A DNA stretch of 10,472 nt, taken from Blastocladiella britannica. Lineage: Eukaryota; Blastocladiomycota; Blastocladiomycetes; Blastocladiales; Blastocladiaceae. Positions within the stretch are counted from its first letter, which is position 1, and every line of letters starts with the position of its first letter. The notes below the pieces were generated by a model that made no database searches, was not told where the DNA came from, and saw nothing but the letters and a program-made list of their open reading frames with translations. The stretch lies in assembly GCA_025349905.2 (NCBI GenBank), contig MU625157.1:1-10472 (forward strand), written 5' to 3'. This document shows positions 1 through 7,613 of the stretch, piece by piece. The translations under genes and the position numbers were made by a program.

Positions 1-286
1 TTCGGCCGCGCAGGCGTTTGCCGCGCAGGGTACTTCGTCTTGGACAACACGCGCGATTTTCGCCACGACCCATGCCACACCCACGCCGTCGACTGCGACC
101 GTTGCTGTACCCTTCCACGTATTTATCACCCAATGCACCAAACAAAGAACTTACACTGCACTTTCGATCAACAGAAATGGACACAGCATTTGCAACCAGG
201 ACGCTTGGCAATATCGCTTCAGAGGAACCAAACTAAGCTCGGGCTGCTACTGTTAGGTGGCATGGGATGGAGGAGGCATGTGTGCG

Positions 287-318
287 TTTCTTTCTTTCAT
301 TTCGTTTTCTCTCTGCAG
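287..318 (+). other. Possible 3' splice-site tract
   Basis: A run rich in T and C, ending in TCTCTCTGCAG, has the form of a polypyrimidine tract plus acceptor. A possible donor GT lies at 252, which would give an intron of about 67 bases. No clear branch-point sequence is seen, and the exons on either side are not recognised. This may be chance in a T-rich spacer. Confidence 0.25.
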
Positions 319-403
319 ATTGCTGGGCCAGTTTCCATTTTGTTGTTGCATATCATGGCCGAGTTGATGCTTGCCTTCGTTTGATCCTCCAGGATCTAGT
401 TCG

Positions 404-424
404 ACAACAACAGCAACAACAACA
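404..424 (+). repeat. CAA/CAG-type trinucleotide repeat
   Basis: About seven tandem triplets, mostly ACA/CAA with one CAG. They would read as Gln in one plus frame and Thr in another. It is a simple-sequence patch in a region with no assigned gene. Confidence 0.6.
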
Positions 425-814
425 TGGTCATCGTCATCGAGCAAGCAACCAACAACATATGCACCATCGACAAACGCATGGGGAACAAACCAGGCCAACT
501 CCGCGTTGCTCGATCGTCTCCAACTCGGGTCATGCTTCGTTCCGTCGTCCGGCCGTAGCAACGAAATGGGAGCTGGTCCAGTGGTCTGTTGGGAGTGAGG
601 GAAATGGGGGGAGGGACGCGCTCACATGCCTTTTTTCATTTCTTGGAATCCCTTGTCATTTAGAAGGAACCAGTTCGGGAGAGGGGCGGAACCAATGCTG
701 TGGTGGCTGCCAGTCGTCTTTGGGGAACAAGTGTCGTTGTTGTCGCCCGCCGCGAATGGGATTCGACTCGTCCACATACTCAGTGGACCGAGGGCAACCG
801 GCGTGCATTCGATA

Positions 815-868
815 TTTTTTTTCTTCACGAGGATCCACCAATATTTGTTCTCTTTCAAAAAATCAAAG
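815..868 (+). promoter_or_regulatory. Likely proximal promoter or leader of copy A
   Basis: A run of eight T followed by CTTCAC, then AT-rich sequence with AATATTTG, TCTTTC and AAAAAATCAAAG, leads straight into the ATG at 869. CT-rich tracts just upstream of the start are common in fungal core promoters. The base composition is clearly different from the coding sequence after it. No exact TATA box was found. Confidence 0.35.
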
Positions 869-2581
869 ATGAATATCTCGCTTGTTCTCGACCGCATCTT
901 GCTCTTTGCGATGTACAGGGCATACACGCTCGCGAATGGTCTCGATCTGCTCAATGTCAGCATGCGAGCCGATATCCCGACCACGTACCGTTCGTTTGTC
1001 AACCGGCTGGTCCCCAGACAAAAGCTGGGCGAGCTCGGCCGGGTAGACCTCTTCCAGCTACTCGAGCAGCCTTGTACACATCAGATAGCGAGCTCGCTCA
1101 TCCGAGGCGCTGCGAACGCTGGACACGCCCACGTTCTAGACTGGATCAGCGCATTTTGCCCAAAGAGCCAGACCATGTTTATGCCAACGCACATGTCCTT
1201 TATGGCAACGTCGATCGTCCGCACAGTCGCACGCACAGCGGCCCAGCGCGCGCACATCCACATTTTGCAGTGGTGCAAGGTCCAGGACAACTCCGAATTG
1301 AGCGCAAGTCTGGGCGCACTGATGGCAACAGCAAGTCACCATGGCCAGCCACGGTCGATCGAGTGGCTCCGGGCGTACGCGGTGGAGCGGGGAATCAGTT
1401 ACGATATTCATTCGTGGACTGCCAACTGGTACGATTCAGTATCGTCTGCTCAACACATTGCTGTTCTTGACTGGTGGAAGGCCGACCATGCTGCCCGATC
1501 CTTGGTCTTGTTTCCCCCGAGCTTGCCATTCCCTATCGACATGGCCAAGTACAGTGACGACGGACTGCTGCTGGTCGAATGGTGGCGAGCGTACTGTGCA
1601 GAGACAGGCCGTACCTTCAGCTGGCCGCTTTTGGATCGCAGCACTTTGTCGTCCGTGGCAGAGTACGGCTCGGCGAGCCTGTGTCGTTGGTGGTGGGGCG
1701 ATACAGTCCAGAGGATCGGCATTGATCGAGCATCAGAGCGCCTGACTGAGGATCTACTGGACATTATGTGTGATCGCGATTGTTCTGCTTTTCTGGACTG
1801 GTACTGGGACCTATGTGCCGATCCGTCCACTTCGCTCGCGTTCCCACCCAATTGGCGCCCGCGGCACCCATTCTCTCGCATTGGCGTAATCCAATGGTTT
1901 GAAGCCAAAGTCGCGAGTGGCAAGGTAAACGCGGCTGTTTTTGAAATAGCACCACCCAAAGCGCCAGGAGCGCCGCAGCTCGATGCACTGTTCGCAACCA
2001 CCTCCACAATCGAACTGGAATCGCTGGACTGGTACTGGGCACGCCGCGACCAGTACAACCTCGACGCCCGACTGTCACCACTGACTCTCTCCAAGCTGGT
2101 GGGGAACCAGCGCACAGACCAATTGCAATGGTACCTCGACCACTGCACCCTGACCTCCCCATTCCCTGTCCTCCCACTACAGTCAGTCGCCAACTTGGTC
2201 TCGCTTGGACACGCAAATCTCGTCGAGCAGCACTGGCAGCTGCTCACTTTGGCCAGCCCCGAGTCACCACCGTTGCTGCCCCCACTGCAGCAAATGAATG
2301 GGATTGAGACGATTGGGTTTTTGGATGTTGTGACCGCGCCTGTAGTGCTGGACTATATGTGGGAGTACTGTGCTCGCGCTGGCGTGTCGTCCTCCATATT
2401 CACTGAGCATGCCAGTGTCAACAGTTCGTTGAAAAACGACTTGACCGAGGCGGCCAAGTGGTGGTACGCGATGCACCGCGTCCATGGCACTGCGTTTCCG
2501 TCGGCCGAGGAGCTGAATCTCATGAAAGTTGTGCTGAGCCACGAGATGAGGGATTGGATTGAGTCTCTTCAGATTTTTTAA
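869..2581 (+). CDS. Trp-rich ankyrin-like repeat protein (copy A)
   Basis: Codes for 570 residues, uninterrupted. Function is unknown; proteins of this look are usually protein-binding helical solenoids, which is inference. At least eleven helices end in an acidic or polar residue plus Trp: 91-92, 134-135, 165-166, 201-203 (DWW), 237-239 (EWW), 273-276 (RWWW), 310-313 (DWYW), 342-344, 387-390 (DWYW), 420-422 and 530-533 (KWWY). Spacing is about 30-50 residues, mostly as 'hhxWWWxxxC'. The pattern recalls degenerate ankyrin repeats, but the TPLH-type signature is absent. No signal peptide or membrane segment is evident. I chose the ATG at 869 over the in-frame ATG at 626 because residues 1-30 match the start of the paralog at 5765-7495 (both have LDRILLFA, then AYTL), because A lies at -3, and because the extra 81 residues are T-tract translation with no match. 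An AATAAA follows at 2596. Confidence 0.85.
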   Translation: MNISLVLDRILLFAMYRAYTLANGLDLLNVSMRADIPTTYRSFVNRLVPRQKLGELGRVDLFQLLEQPCTHQIASSLIRGAANAGHAHVLDWISAFCPKSQTMFMPTHMSFMATSIVRTVARTAAQRAHIHILQWCKVQDNSELSASLGALMATASHHGQPRSIEWLRAYAVERGISYDIHSWTANWYDSVSSAQHIAVLDWWKADHAARSLVLFPPSLPFPIDMAKYSDDGLLLVEWWRAYCAETGRTFSWPLLDRSTLSSVAEYGSASLCRWWWGDTVQRIGIDRASERLTEDLLDIMCDRDCSAFLDWYWDLCADPSTSLAFPPNWRPRHPFSRIGVIQWFEAKVASGKVNAAVFEIAPPKAPGAPQLDALFATTSTIELESLDWYWARRDQYNLDARLSPLTLSKLVGNQRTDQLQWYLDHCTLTSPFPVLPLQSVANLVSLGHANLVEQHWQLLTLASPESPPLLPPLQQMNGIETIGFLDVVTAPVVLDYMWEYCARAGVSSSIFTEHASVNSSLKNDLTEAAKWWYAMHRVHGTAFPSAEELNLMKVVLSHEMRDWIESLQIF

Positions 2582-2595
2582 GATGCTGTCAATTC

Positions 2596-2601
2596 AATAA
2601 A
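2596..2601 (+). terminator. Polyadenylation signal AATAAA of copy A
   Basis: An exact AATAAA begins 14 bases after the end of the TAA stop at 2579-2581. It lies in the 36-base gap before the stop of the convergent LRR gene, so the two transcripts probably overlap at their 3' ends. Confidence 0.7.
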
Positions 2602-2617
2602 GCATGCATTTTTACAT

Positions 2618-3214
2618 TCATTTTTCGACTTGTTGCCAGCAAGGCAAAGAGGATATTTGTATTTCATCCAGCGACAATTCAAATTTTCCACCACGAGACG
2701 ACCAAGCTTGTTCAAGGGCAGTGGTACCGGAATCGCCAATGGGGTTCATACCGAGGTTCAGCTCATCCAGCGACGTTGGTAACTGGGCAGCGATCGCAGT
2801 GGCACCAGAGTCTTCAATATTGTTTGAAAACAGTTGAAGAACAACTAACGACCAGGGCAGCCGCGCAGCAATTGCAAAGGCACCAGCGTCGCCAATGTCA
2901 TTCAAGGAGAGGTTGAGTTCAATCAGGGTTGGTGGCAGCATGGCAGCAATTGCAATGGCGCCAGAATCGCCAATCAGGGTGTGGCCGGCGTGGGCGAGCG
3001 CATCGGCGTACGACGGGCCATAGAGCACGCGCTTGAGCAGCGTGGCTTTGGCAGCCTTTTTCGCGGTTTTGATCGCCGTGGCGAGCGTATCGCGGAGCAA
3101 CTGCGCCGATTTGGCGAGGGCAGCCAGCAATTCACCGTCGCCATCACGCGGGACCAGTTCCAGCGCATCGTAGAGGTCGGTGGCACGTGTGTGCAATACA
3201 GAAACAACCGTCAT
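2618..3214 (-). CDS. Short RNI-like leucine-rich repeat protein
   Basis: Codes for 198 residues from the ATG at 3212-3214; the frame is open further upstream but has only a TTG there, so the ATG is preferred. Residues 1-80 are Ala/Leu/Lys-rich and probably helical, with a basic stretch at about 49-62. Residues 81-184 hold four tandem repeats of 26 residues beginning IGDSGA, IGDAGA, IEDSGA and IGDSGT, each with AIAAxLP and LxELNLxxN in its first three copies. This is the ribonuclease-inhibitor/NLR type of LRR, which forms a binding arc. The fourth repeat decays after its first third and the protein ends 14 residues later, so it looks like a short or truncated member; RNI-type proteins usually have many more repeats. 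No effector or membrane domain is seen. It converges with copy A (36 bases between stops) and is followed by no AATAAA on its own strand. Confidence 0.78.
   Translation of the reverse strand: MTVVSVLHTRATDLYDALELVPRDGDGELLAALAKSAQLLRDTLATAIKTAKKAAKATLLKRVLYGPSYADALAHAGHTLIGDSGAIAIAAMLPPTLIELNLSLNDIGDAGAFAIAARLPWSLVVLQLFSNNIEDSGATAIAAQLPTSLDELNLGMNPIGDSGTTALEQAWSSRGGKFELSLDEIQISSLPCWQQVEK
2663..2974 (-). repeat. Four tandem 78-base LRR units
   Basis: Four consecutive 78-base units, each coding one 26-residue LRR. The first three are close in protein sequence (GDxGAxAIAAxLP core), while the fourth diverges after GDSGTTAL. Units this similar favour gain or loss of repeats by slippage or unequal crossing-over. 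Confidence 0.7.
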
Positions 3215-3412
3215 TAGATTTTTCGCTTTTTTTGTTGAATTTTTGCTGGATCCACTTTGAAGGCGGTCGGATCGCAATTTTGTTGGAATAGTGTCAACGT
3301 CTGGGAATATTTTCCAAGACTGGTTATTGACATTGAGCCCTTACTGCAATTGTGCCATCAACTACGACACTTGGGCGTGCTCGAAAACAGGGACGAAAAA
3401 TGACGGAAAAAG

Positions 3413-3418
3413 TTTATT
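3413..3418 (-). terminator. Polyadenylation signal AATAAA of copy B
   Basis: An exact AATAAA on the minus strand directly abuts the TAG at 3419-3421. Its position marks the ancestral or true end of copy B at 3419 rather than at the upstream in-frame TAG at 3635-3637. Confidence 0.65.
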
Positions 3419-5278
3419 CTATAAAGGAATTTCAAATGGGACAGTCACGATGGCGTCAGACAACGTCTGCACCACGATTGGGATCTTTCGGGTGATGGCG
3501 ACATCGTATAACCACGACCCACGAGCAAGTCTGTCAGTGTTCTCCTTGAGGAAGACGAGCGGGCACCCAGTGGCCAAGTGCGCCTGCAGCCACCACTCGT
3601 ACGTGACTTCGTTCCTGCACTCAAAGATCTTGATCTATTTCTTGGCCGTCAGGAGCAGCACAGACTTGAAATCGACGCCCGAGTGCAAGCAGCGCCAGTA
3701 AGTACCAGGGGCGGCCACATCTAACTGCATCCGTGCCTGCTTTTGGGTCCCAATATTGGAGGCGATTGCAGAGACAAAGTCGAGGGTAAATGCCGCTGGC
3801 TCAAACGGATTGGTGGGCCAAATGAGCTTGAAATCGAGCGTCGATTTGCCCTTTTCGCAAAACAGGCCAACACGAGAACGCAGCCAAATTTGAATTTTGC
3901 GCGAGTTGTGCTGGATGGCACTCTGGCACATGGCTTGCCAGGCAGCTGGGCTGTGCCACATGTGCGTGTGACACCATTCAATCAGGTCCACGTTGTCGTG
4001 ACTGGCTGCAGGATACGCTCTACAAGTGAAATCCATGTGCTGTGGGGGAAGCGCATCTCGGTTGGCCTCCCACCACTTTACGACATTGAGTCGCCCAGCA
4101 CCAATGGCAGTACAAACCAACTCCTCGTTCCACTCGAACGAAATCTTGTCGGCAAAGTGCAGAACCACATTCAGATGATTCACAAGTCCATAGCGGACGA
4201 CCTCTGACATAAAGTCCGGTTTCAGTTCAAGTTTTGTGCCAAGAACAACGCATTTATCAATCAACCACTGCAAGTATGGAGCACTCGGTAAAAAGTACTG
4301 TGGCAAGCCAGTGTCCAGTTTGAGGCCCTTCCAGTCTGGAGCAAACGAAAACGCGTCGAGTGTGCTGTTCCAGTGCGTTCCTGACTCGTGAGAATGTTGC
4401 CACAACCATTCCGCCACTTCAACGCGGCTCACGCTCAGCAAACGGCTCGTGTCGTCTGTGAGGGGCCCAAATTTGTGTGCAGGTGTCCGGAATTCAAGGA
4501 ACCGATCCCACCACCACTGTACCACGTCAAGCTTCCCGTTGGCAATGGCCGAGTACGTGAGTTTGGCAAATACAGCAGGCTCGGGCAATTCGCAGCGGTT
4601 GGCCATTGTCTCCCACCACCATTCCAGCGCATTTGTATGGTCCCAGCCAGAGAGCTCTCGTAACAGCTGCTCCGATTCCATCGCCGCCAAGTTGGGGTGC
4701 AGCACAGCATATTCTTCCAGAAGTGACAAATCGCCTTTGACTGCGAACCGGGCAGCAAGGCTAAGGGACGTGTTGGCAAGGTAGCCGCGCGCAAGAGCCC
4801 ATCGAATCACGTCCAGGTGCCCATGGCGGATAGCAGAAATAAAATAAACGAAATCCCACTTTAGCGGGACGCAGATATCGTCGATGAGCCATTCAAGGAT
4901 GTGGACGTGGCCGTGGCTCACCGCCATGTCAAGGTACCCGCCATATCCATGCCTGAACCATACAGAGCGGCCGAGCGACGTGGGGCCGGCGATTTCCCAC
5001 AATTTGACGAGCACTGGTAGCGCGCCAACCCTGGCGGCAGTGGCGAGTGTGTCGGAGAGATTGTTGGCGAGAACATGGCTCGGGTAGTGCGGCAGTAGTT
5101 GAGCGTGCCCGCGCCTGGCAGTGGCTGCAGGGCGAAATTCGCCAAAGCCGCGCGAGAGGACCGCTGTGAGCACCAAGTCATTTTGCGGGAGCACATTGAG
5201 AATCTCCAGCGCGTCCTCGGGGGAGTCGGTGGCGCCGGCGGCCAGTTCGAGGACGCGGTACGTGACGTCTTCAATCAT
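3419..5278 (-). CDS. Trp-rich ankyrin-like repeat protein (copy B), interrupted by an in-frame TAG
   Basis: The unbroken part (5278 down to 3635) codes for 547 residues. The same frame then continues for 71 sense codons to a TAG next to AATAAA. Ankyrin-like helix pairs are clearer than in the other copies: residues 114-135 (AVSHGHVHILEWLI), 143-165 (AIRHGHLDVIRWAL), 240-260 (AIANGKLDVVQWWW), 386-407 (AIGAGRLNVVKWW) and 420-440 (HDNVDLIEWC). The tail after the TAG carries another Trp helix (TYEWWLQAHLATG). It is more distant from copies A and C than they are from each other. The frame is open back to an ATG at 5449, but I chose the ATG at 5278 (A at -3) because the extra 57 residues match an ABC-transporter relic. 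A nonsense mutation, sequence error or short intron could explain the TAG. Function unknown; protein binding is inferred. Confidence 0.75.
3635..3637 (-). other. In-frame TAG inside copy B
   Basis: Codon 548 of copy B is TAG, flanked by AAG AAA before and ATC AAG ATC TTT after. Coding-like sequence continues in the same frame for 71 codons. A CAG-to-TAG transition would be the simplest origin. An alternative is a 51-base intron at 3665-3615 that removes it: GTCTGT donor, CTGAC branch-like sequence at 3648-3652, TGCAG acceptor, length divisible by three. The donor is weak. Confidence 0.7.
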
Positions 5279-5356
5279 TATTTTCGTTTTGTTGTGGGTG
5301 AGAGCGTCACCACGAAAGGCCGCCTGCGCGACTCGACGGAGACCACGGGCGCCGAC

Positions 5357-5640
5357 AAAGGCAGTTGCGAGCACAAAGGGTGCGCCGACCCGCACCACTT
5401 GCGCAGCGACATACGGGTTGCCGAGCACGCACATGCGGCCGCCGGCCATGATCCCGAGGTGCGTTCCAGTGCGTCAGCCTCACCCCTCGAGGACGTCGTC
5501 ACCAAGATCACACTGTTCGAGAACGCGGCCCAGCAGCTGCCTCATGCGCCTATGCGCGTGGCCGGGTCCAGTCCTGCGCTCGGCTTGTCAGCCAAGATCA
5601 CCTGTAGGGACCCAATCACCGCGACCACCAGTGGTTGGAT
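5357..5640 (-). pseudogene. Decayed ABC-transporter nucleotide-binding domain (ABCA-like)
   Basis: Order and spacing of motifs match the second half of an ABC ATPase domain. Walker B and D-loop region at 5601-5555: VILADKPSAGLDPATR, where functional proteins have DE, so the catalytic Glu is Lys here. Then RRMRQLLGRV in the next frame (from about 5551). Then the switch region SVILVTTSSRGEADAL at 5514-5467, where the usual TTHSMEEADAL has lost its His. Then, in the second frame again, LGIMAGGRMCVLGNP at 5458-5414, matching the IGIMxxGRxxCLGSP block after the H-loop of ABCA-type transporters, followed by GAPFVLATAF. The alternation between two frames and the TGA at 5542-5544 show it cannot be translated as one domain. 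Walker A and the signature motif are not recognised upstream. The last part is in frame with copy B and gives its ORF a spurious 57-residue extension. Confidence 0.72.
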
Positions 5641-5764
5641 CGGGCGTGTTTCTTGCCAAGGAGCCATCGCCGTCGACCGCACGCACAGTGTCTGGCGAGC
5701 ATCAGCGCAAACAGTGGGAGGGTTGGATCTAGTGGATCACACGTTCAATGTAAATGGTATAAAT

Positions 5765-7495
5765 CTATTGATGTATTCCAGAAAAGTGACGAGCGACCCA
5801 GCATGCCACCTCGCTCTCTGGCCAATACCTTTGCGAAGCCTCGACAAGATCCTCAGCCAGCGGAAACGGTGTACCGTGCACGCAATGCATCGCGTACCAC
5901 CAGCCGACGGCATCGATCTGGCCTTTACCCAGCGCCTCCAACACGCTCTTGGGCTCAAAGAGTCGCCCAATGCTCAAGCCAGCGCACTCATAAGACTCCC
6001 ACAGACAGTCCAGCACCACAGGCAACGACACGGAGCCGTCGAAATACCGGACATCGATGCCGGCATTGTACTTTGCCATTTGGAGCTTCGATGCAAGGGC
6101 CTGCGATTGATCCCAGAGCTCCTCGAGGACGTGCGCATGACCGCGAGCAACCAGGGAAGCGAACGCAGTCAGCCCGACATGTGGAAGCGGCGACCTGGGT
6201 GTGCATCGCGCAAGGTACCACTGCAGCAAGTCTGGGTCGCACATCATTACCAGATCCTGGAGCACAGATTGCGAGAGGTTGGCCTCCAGCCCAAACTGGT
6301 CACGGCGTGTCCACCACCAGTCCAGTGCCTCGATATCGACCTTTGAGTACACTGGCCGGGTCATGAGGGCGTCGAGCGGCGTACACCCCACTGCAGCGGG
6401 CACAATGCGAAACACGTCACCGCAGTCGCGCTCGGGTGCCGACCACCACTGAATCACGTCGAGATGGAAGAACGGGCGCCGTGGCCGCCACTTGCCTTTG
6501 GGGAATGCGATTTCGCCCGATTCATGCAGCTCCCAGTACCATTCGAGAAAATCGACGCGGTTAAACTCGCACATGGTGTCCAGTTCGCGGTGCAAGTCCA
6601 TGGGCACACGGTGCTGTCGTCTCTCGGTCCTTGAGACGCGGCGGAGCTGGAGCGCCGTGTCAGCCCACCACCACCGGCAAAGTTCCAGGTCGCCACTCGC
6701 AATCAGGTTCCGCAGCGACTCCCGGTTGAGGATTGGCCACGAAAACGTATGGCCGGCTTCAGCACAGCGATCGCGCCACCAGTCCATGGTAGTATGCGAG
6801 ACGGTCGCGCACTCGGGCAGAAACCGGTGGAATGCGTCAAACATGGTGAGCCGGTTGCTGGGTTGTCGCGCCGCGAGCTCGGCCCACCACCAGTCCAACA
6901 TCGCCACCTGGTGGGCGGGGGCTGGCGTCGGCTGACTCTCGCGGTACATGTACGGCTCAAAGTCGTATTCCAAGCCATGGGCGGCCGCGTGCGCCTTGAG
7001 CCACGTCAACGACGGCACCTGGGACGCACTGGTGGCGGCCACAAACGCGTCGTTGACCAGCATCTGCGTGACAAGGCTCGCATCGCACACATTGATAATC
7101 CAGTCCATGACGGCCAGTTGTCCGTGGGTGACGGCCTTGATGAATACGTCCCCGATCGACAGGCACCACGGCCAGTTGGTAGGGAGCGGCCGAAAGATGA
7201 TTTGGCGGTGGCGGTCTCTGGCATGCAAATACTCGAGCACGTCAACCTGGCCGGCAGCAGCGGCAGAGAGGACGATATTTTCGAGCGTCGGGCCCGAGGG
7301 CAGGTGGCCGAGCTGCGCGAGTAGATCTGTCCGGACAAGTGCATTTGCGGGAACCAGCCGGCGCATCACCGCGCGGTGCGTGCTCGGCGTCTCTATCCGC
7401 GGCGCGACGTGCAAGAGCATGAGGCCATCTCGGAGCGTGTACGCCTTGTGGACGGCAAAGAGGAGTATGCGATCTAGAATAATGGAAGTGTCCAT
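5765..7495 (-). CDS. Trp-rich ankyrin-like repeat protein (copy C)
   Basis: Codes for 576 residues, uninterrupted. It is a paralog of the 869-2581 gene along its whole length: both begin with LDRILLFA and AYTL, and both share TFSWPxL, LCRWWW, WRPRxPF, VIQW, LDWxWxRRDQ, LQWYL and WWYAMHxVHGTxFP in the same order. Trp helices lie at 131-132, 164-165, 201-204 (DWWW), 238-240, 274-277 (RWWW), 318-321 (EWYW), 349-351, 392-395 (DWWW), 425-427 and 531-534 (GWWY). The family function is unknown; a helical, ankyrin-like binding surface is inferred. The start is the ATG at 7493-7495, since the 28 in-frame codons upstream begin only with TTG and have no match in copy A. An upstream ATG at about 7614 in another frame overlaps the start. 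No AATAAA was found after its stop; the next sequence downstream is the ABC relic. Confidence 0.88.
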   Translation of the reverse strand: MDTSIILDRILLFAVHKAYTLRDGLMLLHVAPRIETPSTHRAVMRRLVPANALVRTDLLAQLGHLPSGPTLENIVLSAAAAGQVDVLEYLHARDRHRQIIFRPLPTNWPWCLSIGDVFIKAVTHGQLAVMDWIINVCDASLVTQMLVNDAFVAATSASQVPSLTWLKAHAAAHGLEYDFEPYMYRESQPTPAPAHQVAMLDWWWAELAARQPSNRLTMFDAFHRFLPECATVSHTTMDWWRDRCAEAGHTFSWPILNRESLRNLIASGDLELCRWWWADTALQLRRVSRTERRQHRVPMDLHRELDTMCEFNRVDFLEWYWELHESGEIAFPKGKWRPRRPFFHLDVIQWWSAPERDCGDVFRIVPAAVGCTPLDALMTRPVYSKVDIEALDWWWTRRDQFGLEANLSQSVLQDLVMMCDPDLLQWYLARCTPRSPLPHVGLTAFASLVARGHAHVLEELWDQSQALASKLQMAKYNAGIDVRYFDGSVSLPVVLDCLWESYECAGLSIGRLFEPKSVLEALGKGQIDAVGWWYAMHCVHGTPFPLAEDLVEASQRYWPESEVACWVARHFSGIHQ

Positions 7496-7580
7496 TTGGA
7501 AAATTTGGAAAGAGATCTGCCGCGATTCATGCAAAGCACCCAACCACTCAAATACCGTCCTGGCGGGATCCGAGACCAAT

Positions 7581-7603
7581 CTCGGTGCTGCGGGTGCACC
7601 GAG
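7581..7603. repeat. Perfect inverted repeat, 8-base arms
   Basis: CTCGGTGC and GCACCGAG are exact complements separated by a 7-base loop. A second, shorter arm pair (CCGAGA and TCTCGG around CCAA, 7570-7585) overlaps it and could pair instead. It lies about 85-110 bases upstream of the copy C start, probably in its leader. Confidence 0.6.
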
Positions 7604-7607
7604 AGAG

Positions 7608-7613
7608 ACTTAC
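7608..7613 (-). other. Possible 5' splice site GTAAGT in the leader of copy C
   Basis: The consensus donor GTAAGT lies on the minus strand just upstream of the hairpin. An acceptor-like CGGCAG ends at 7517, which would give a leader intron of 97 bases removing the hairpin and most of an upstream ORF. No clear branch point was identified. Confidence 0.3.

Larger units (their letters stand above)
1..868. other. Left flank without a convincing gene
   Basis: This stretch precedes the first clear gene. Frame 1 of the plus strand is open from the window edge to a TGA at 382-384, and reads Cys/His-rich at first and hydrophobic at the end. Several other frames are also open in the GC-rich first 110 bases, so none can be preferred. 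A gene crossing the left edge is possible: a minus-strand ATG at 71-73 would encode a short basic N-terminus running off the window. Positions 287-318 are pyrimidine-rich and end in CTCTGCAG, which resembles a eukaryotic 3' splice site. An ORF from ATG 267 to 872 reads Gln/His/Cys-rich and has no recognisable domain. The part after about 600 is the likely promoter and leader of the gene starting at 869. Confidence 0.5.

Noticed and set aside
404..424. Short triplet repeat considered as a CRISPR or satellite array
   Set aside because: Units are three bases with no spacers. It is a microsatellite-like patch in a eukaryotic context.
626..868. 81-residue N-terminal extension of copy A
   Set aside because: It translates a T tract and promoter-like sequence, is not shared with copy C, and family similarity begins exactly at the ATG at 869.
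267..872. 201-codon plus-strand ORF before copy A
   Set aside because: Gln/His/Cys-rich composition reflects simple repeats; it overlaps the start of copy A and shows no recognisable domain. It cannot be excluded fully but is not supported.
1450..2247. 265-codon open frame on the minus strand
   Set aside because: Antisense shadow of copy A; Ser/Arg-rich with no domain, while the plus strand aligns with copy C.
3291..3701. 136-codon plus-strand ORF
   Set aside because: It is antisense to the coding-like tail of copy B and its polyadenylation signal; no domain is seen.
5099..6346. 415-codon open frame on the plus strand
   Set aside because: It is antisense to copy C, the ABC relic and the start of copy B, crossing three unrelated units. 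No domain is visible, and the minus-strand genes explain the sequence by paralogy.
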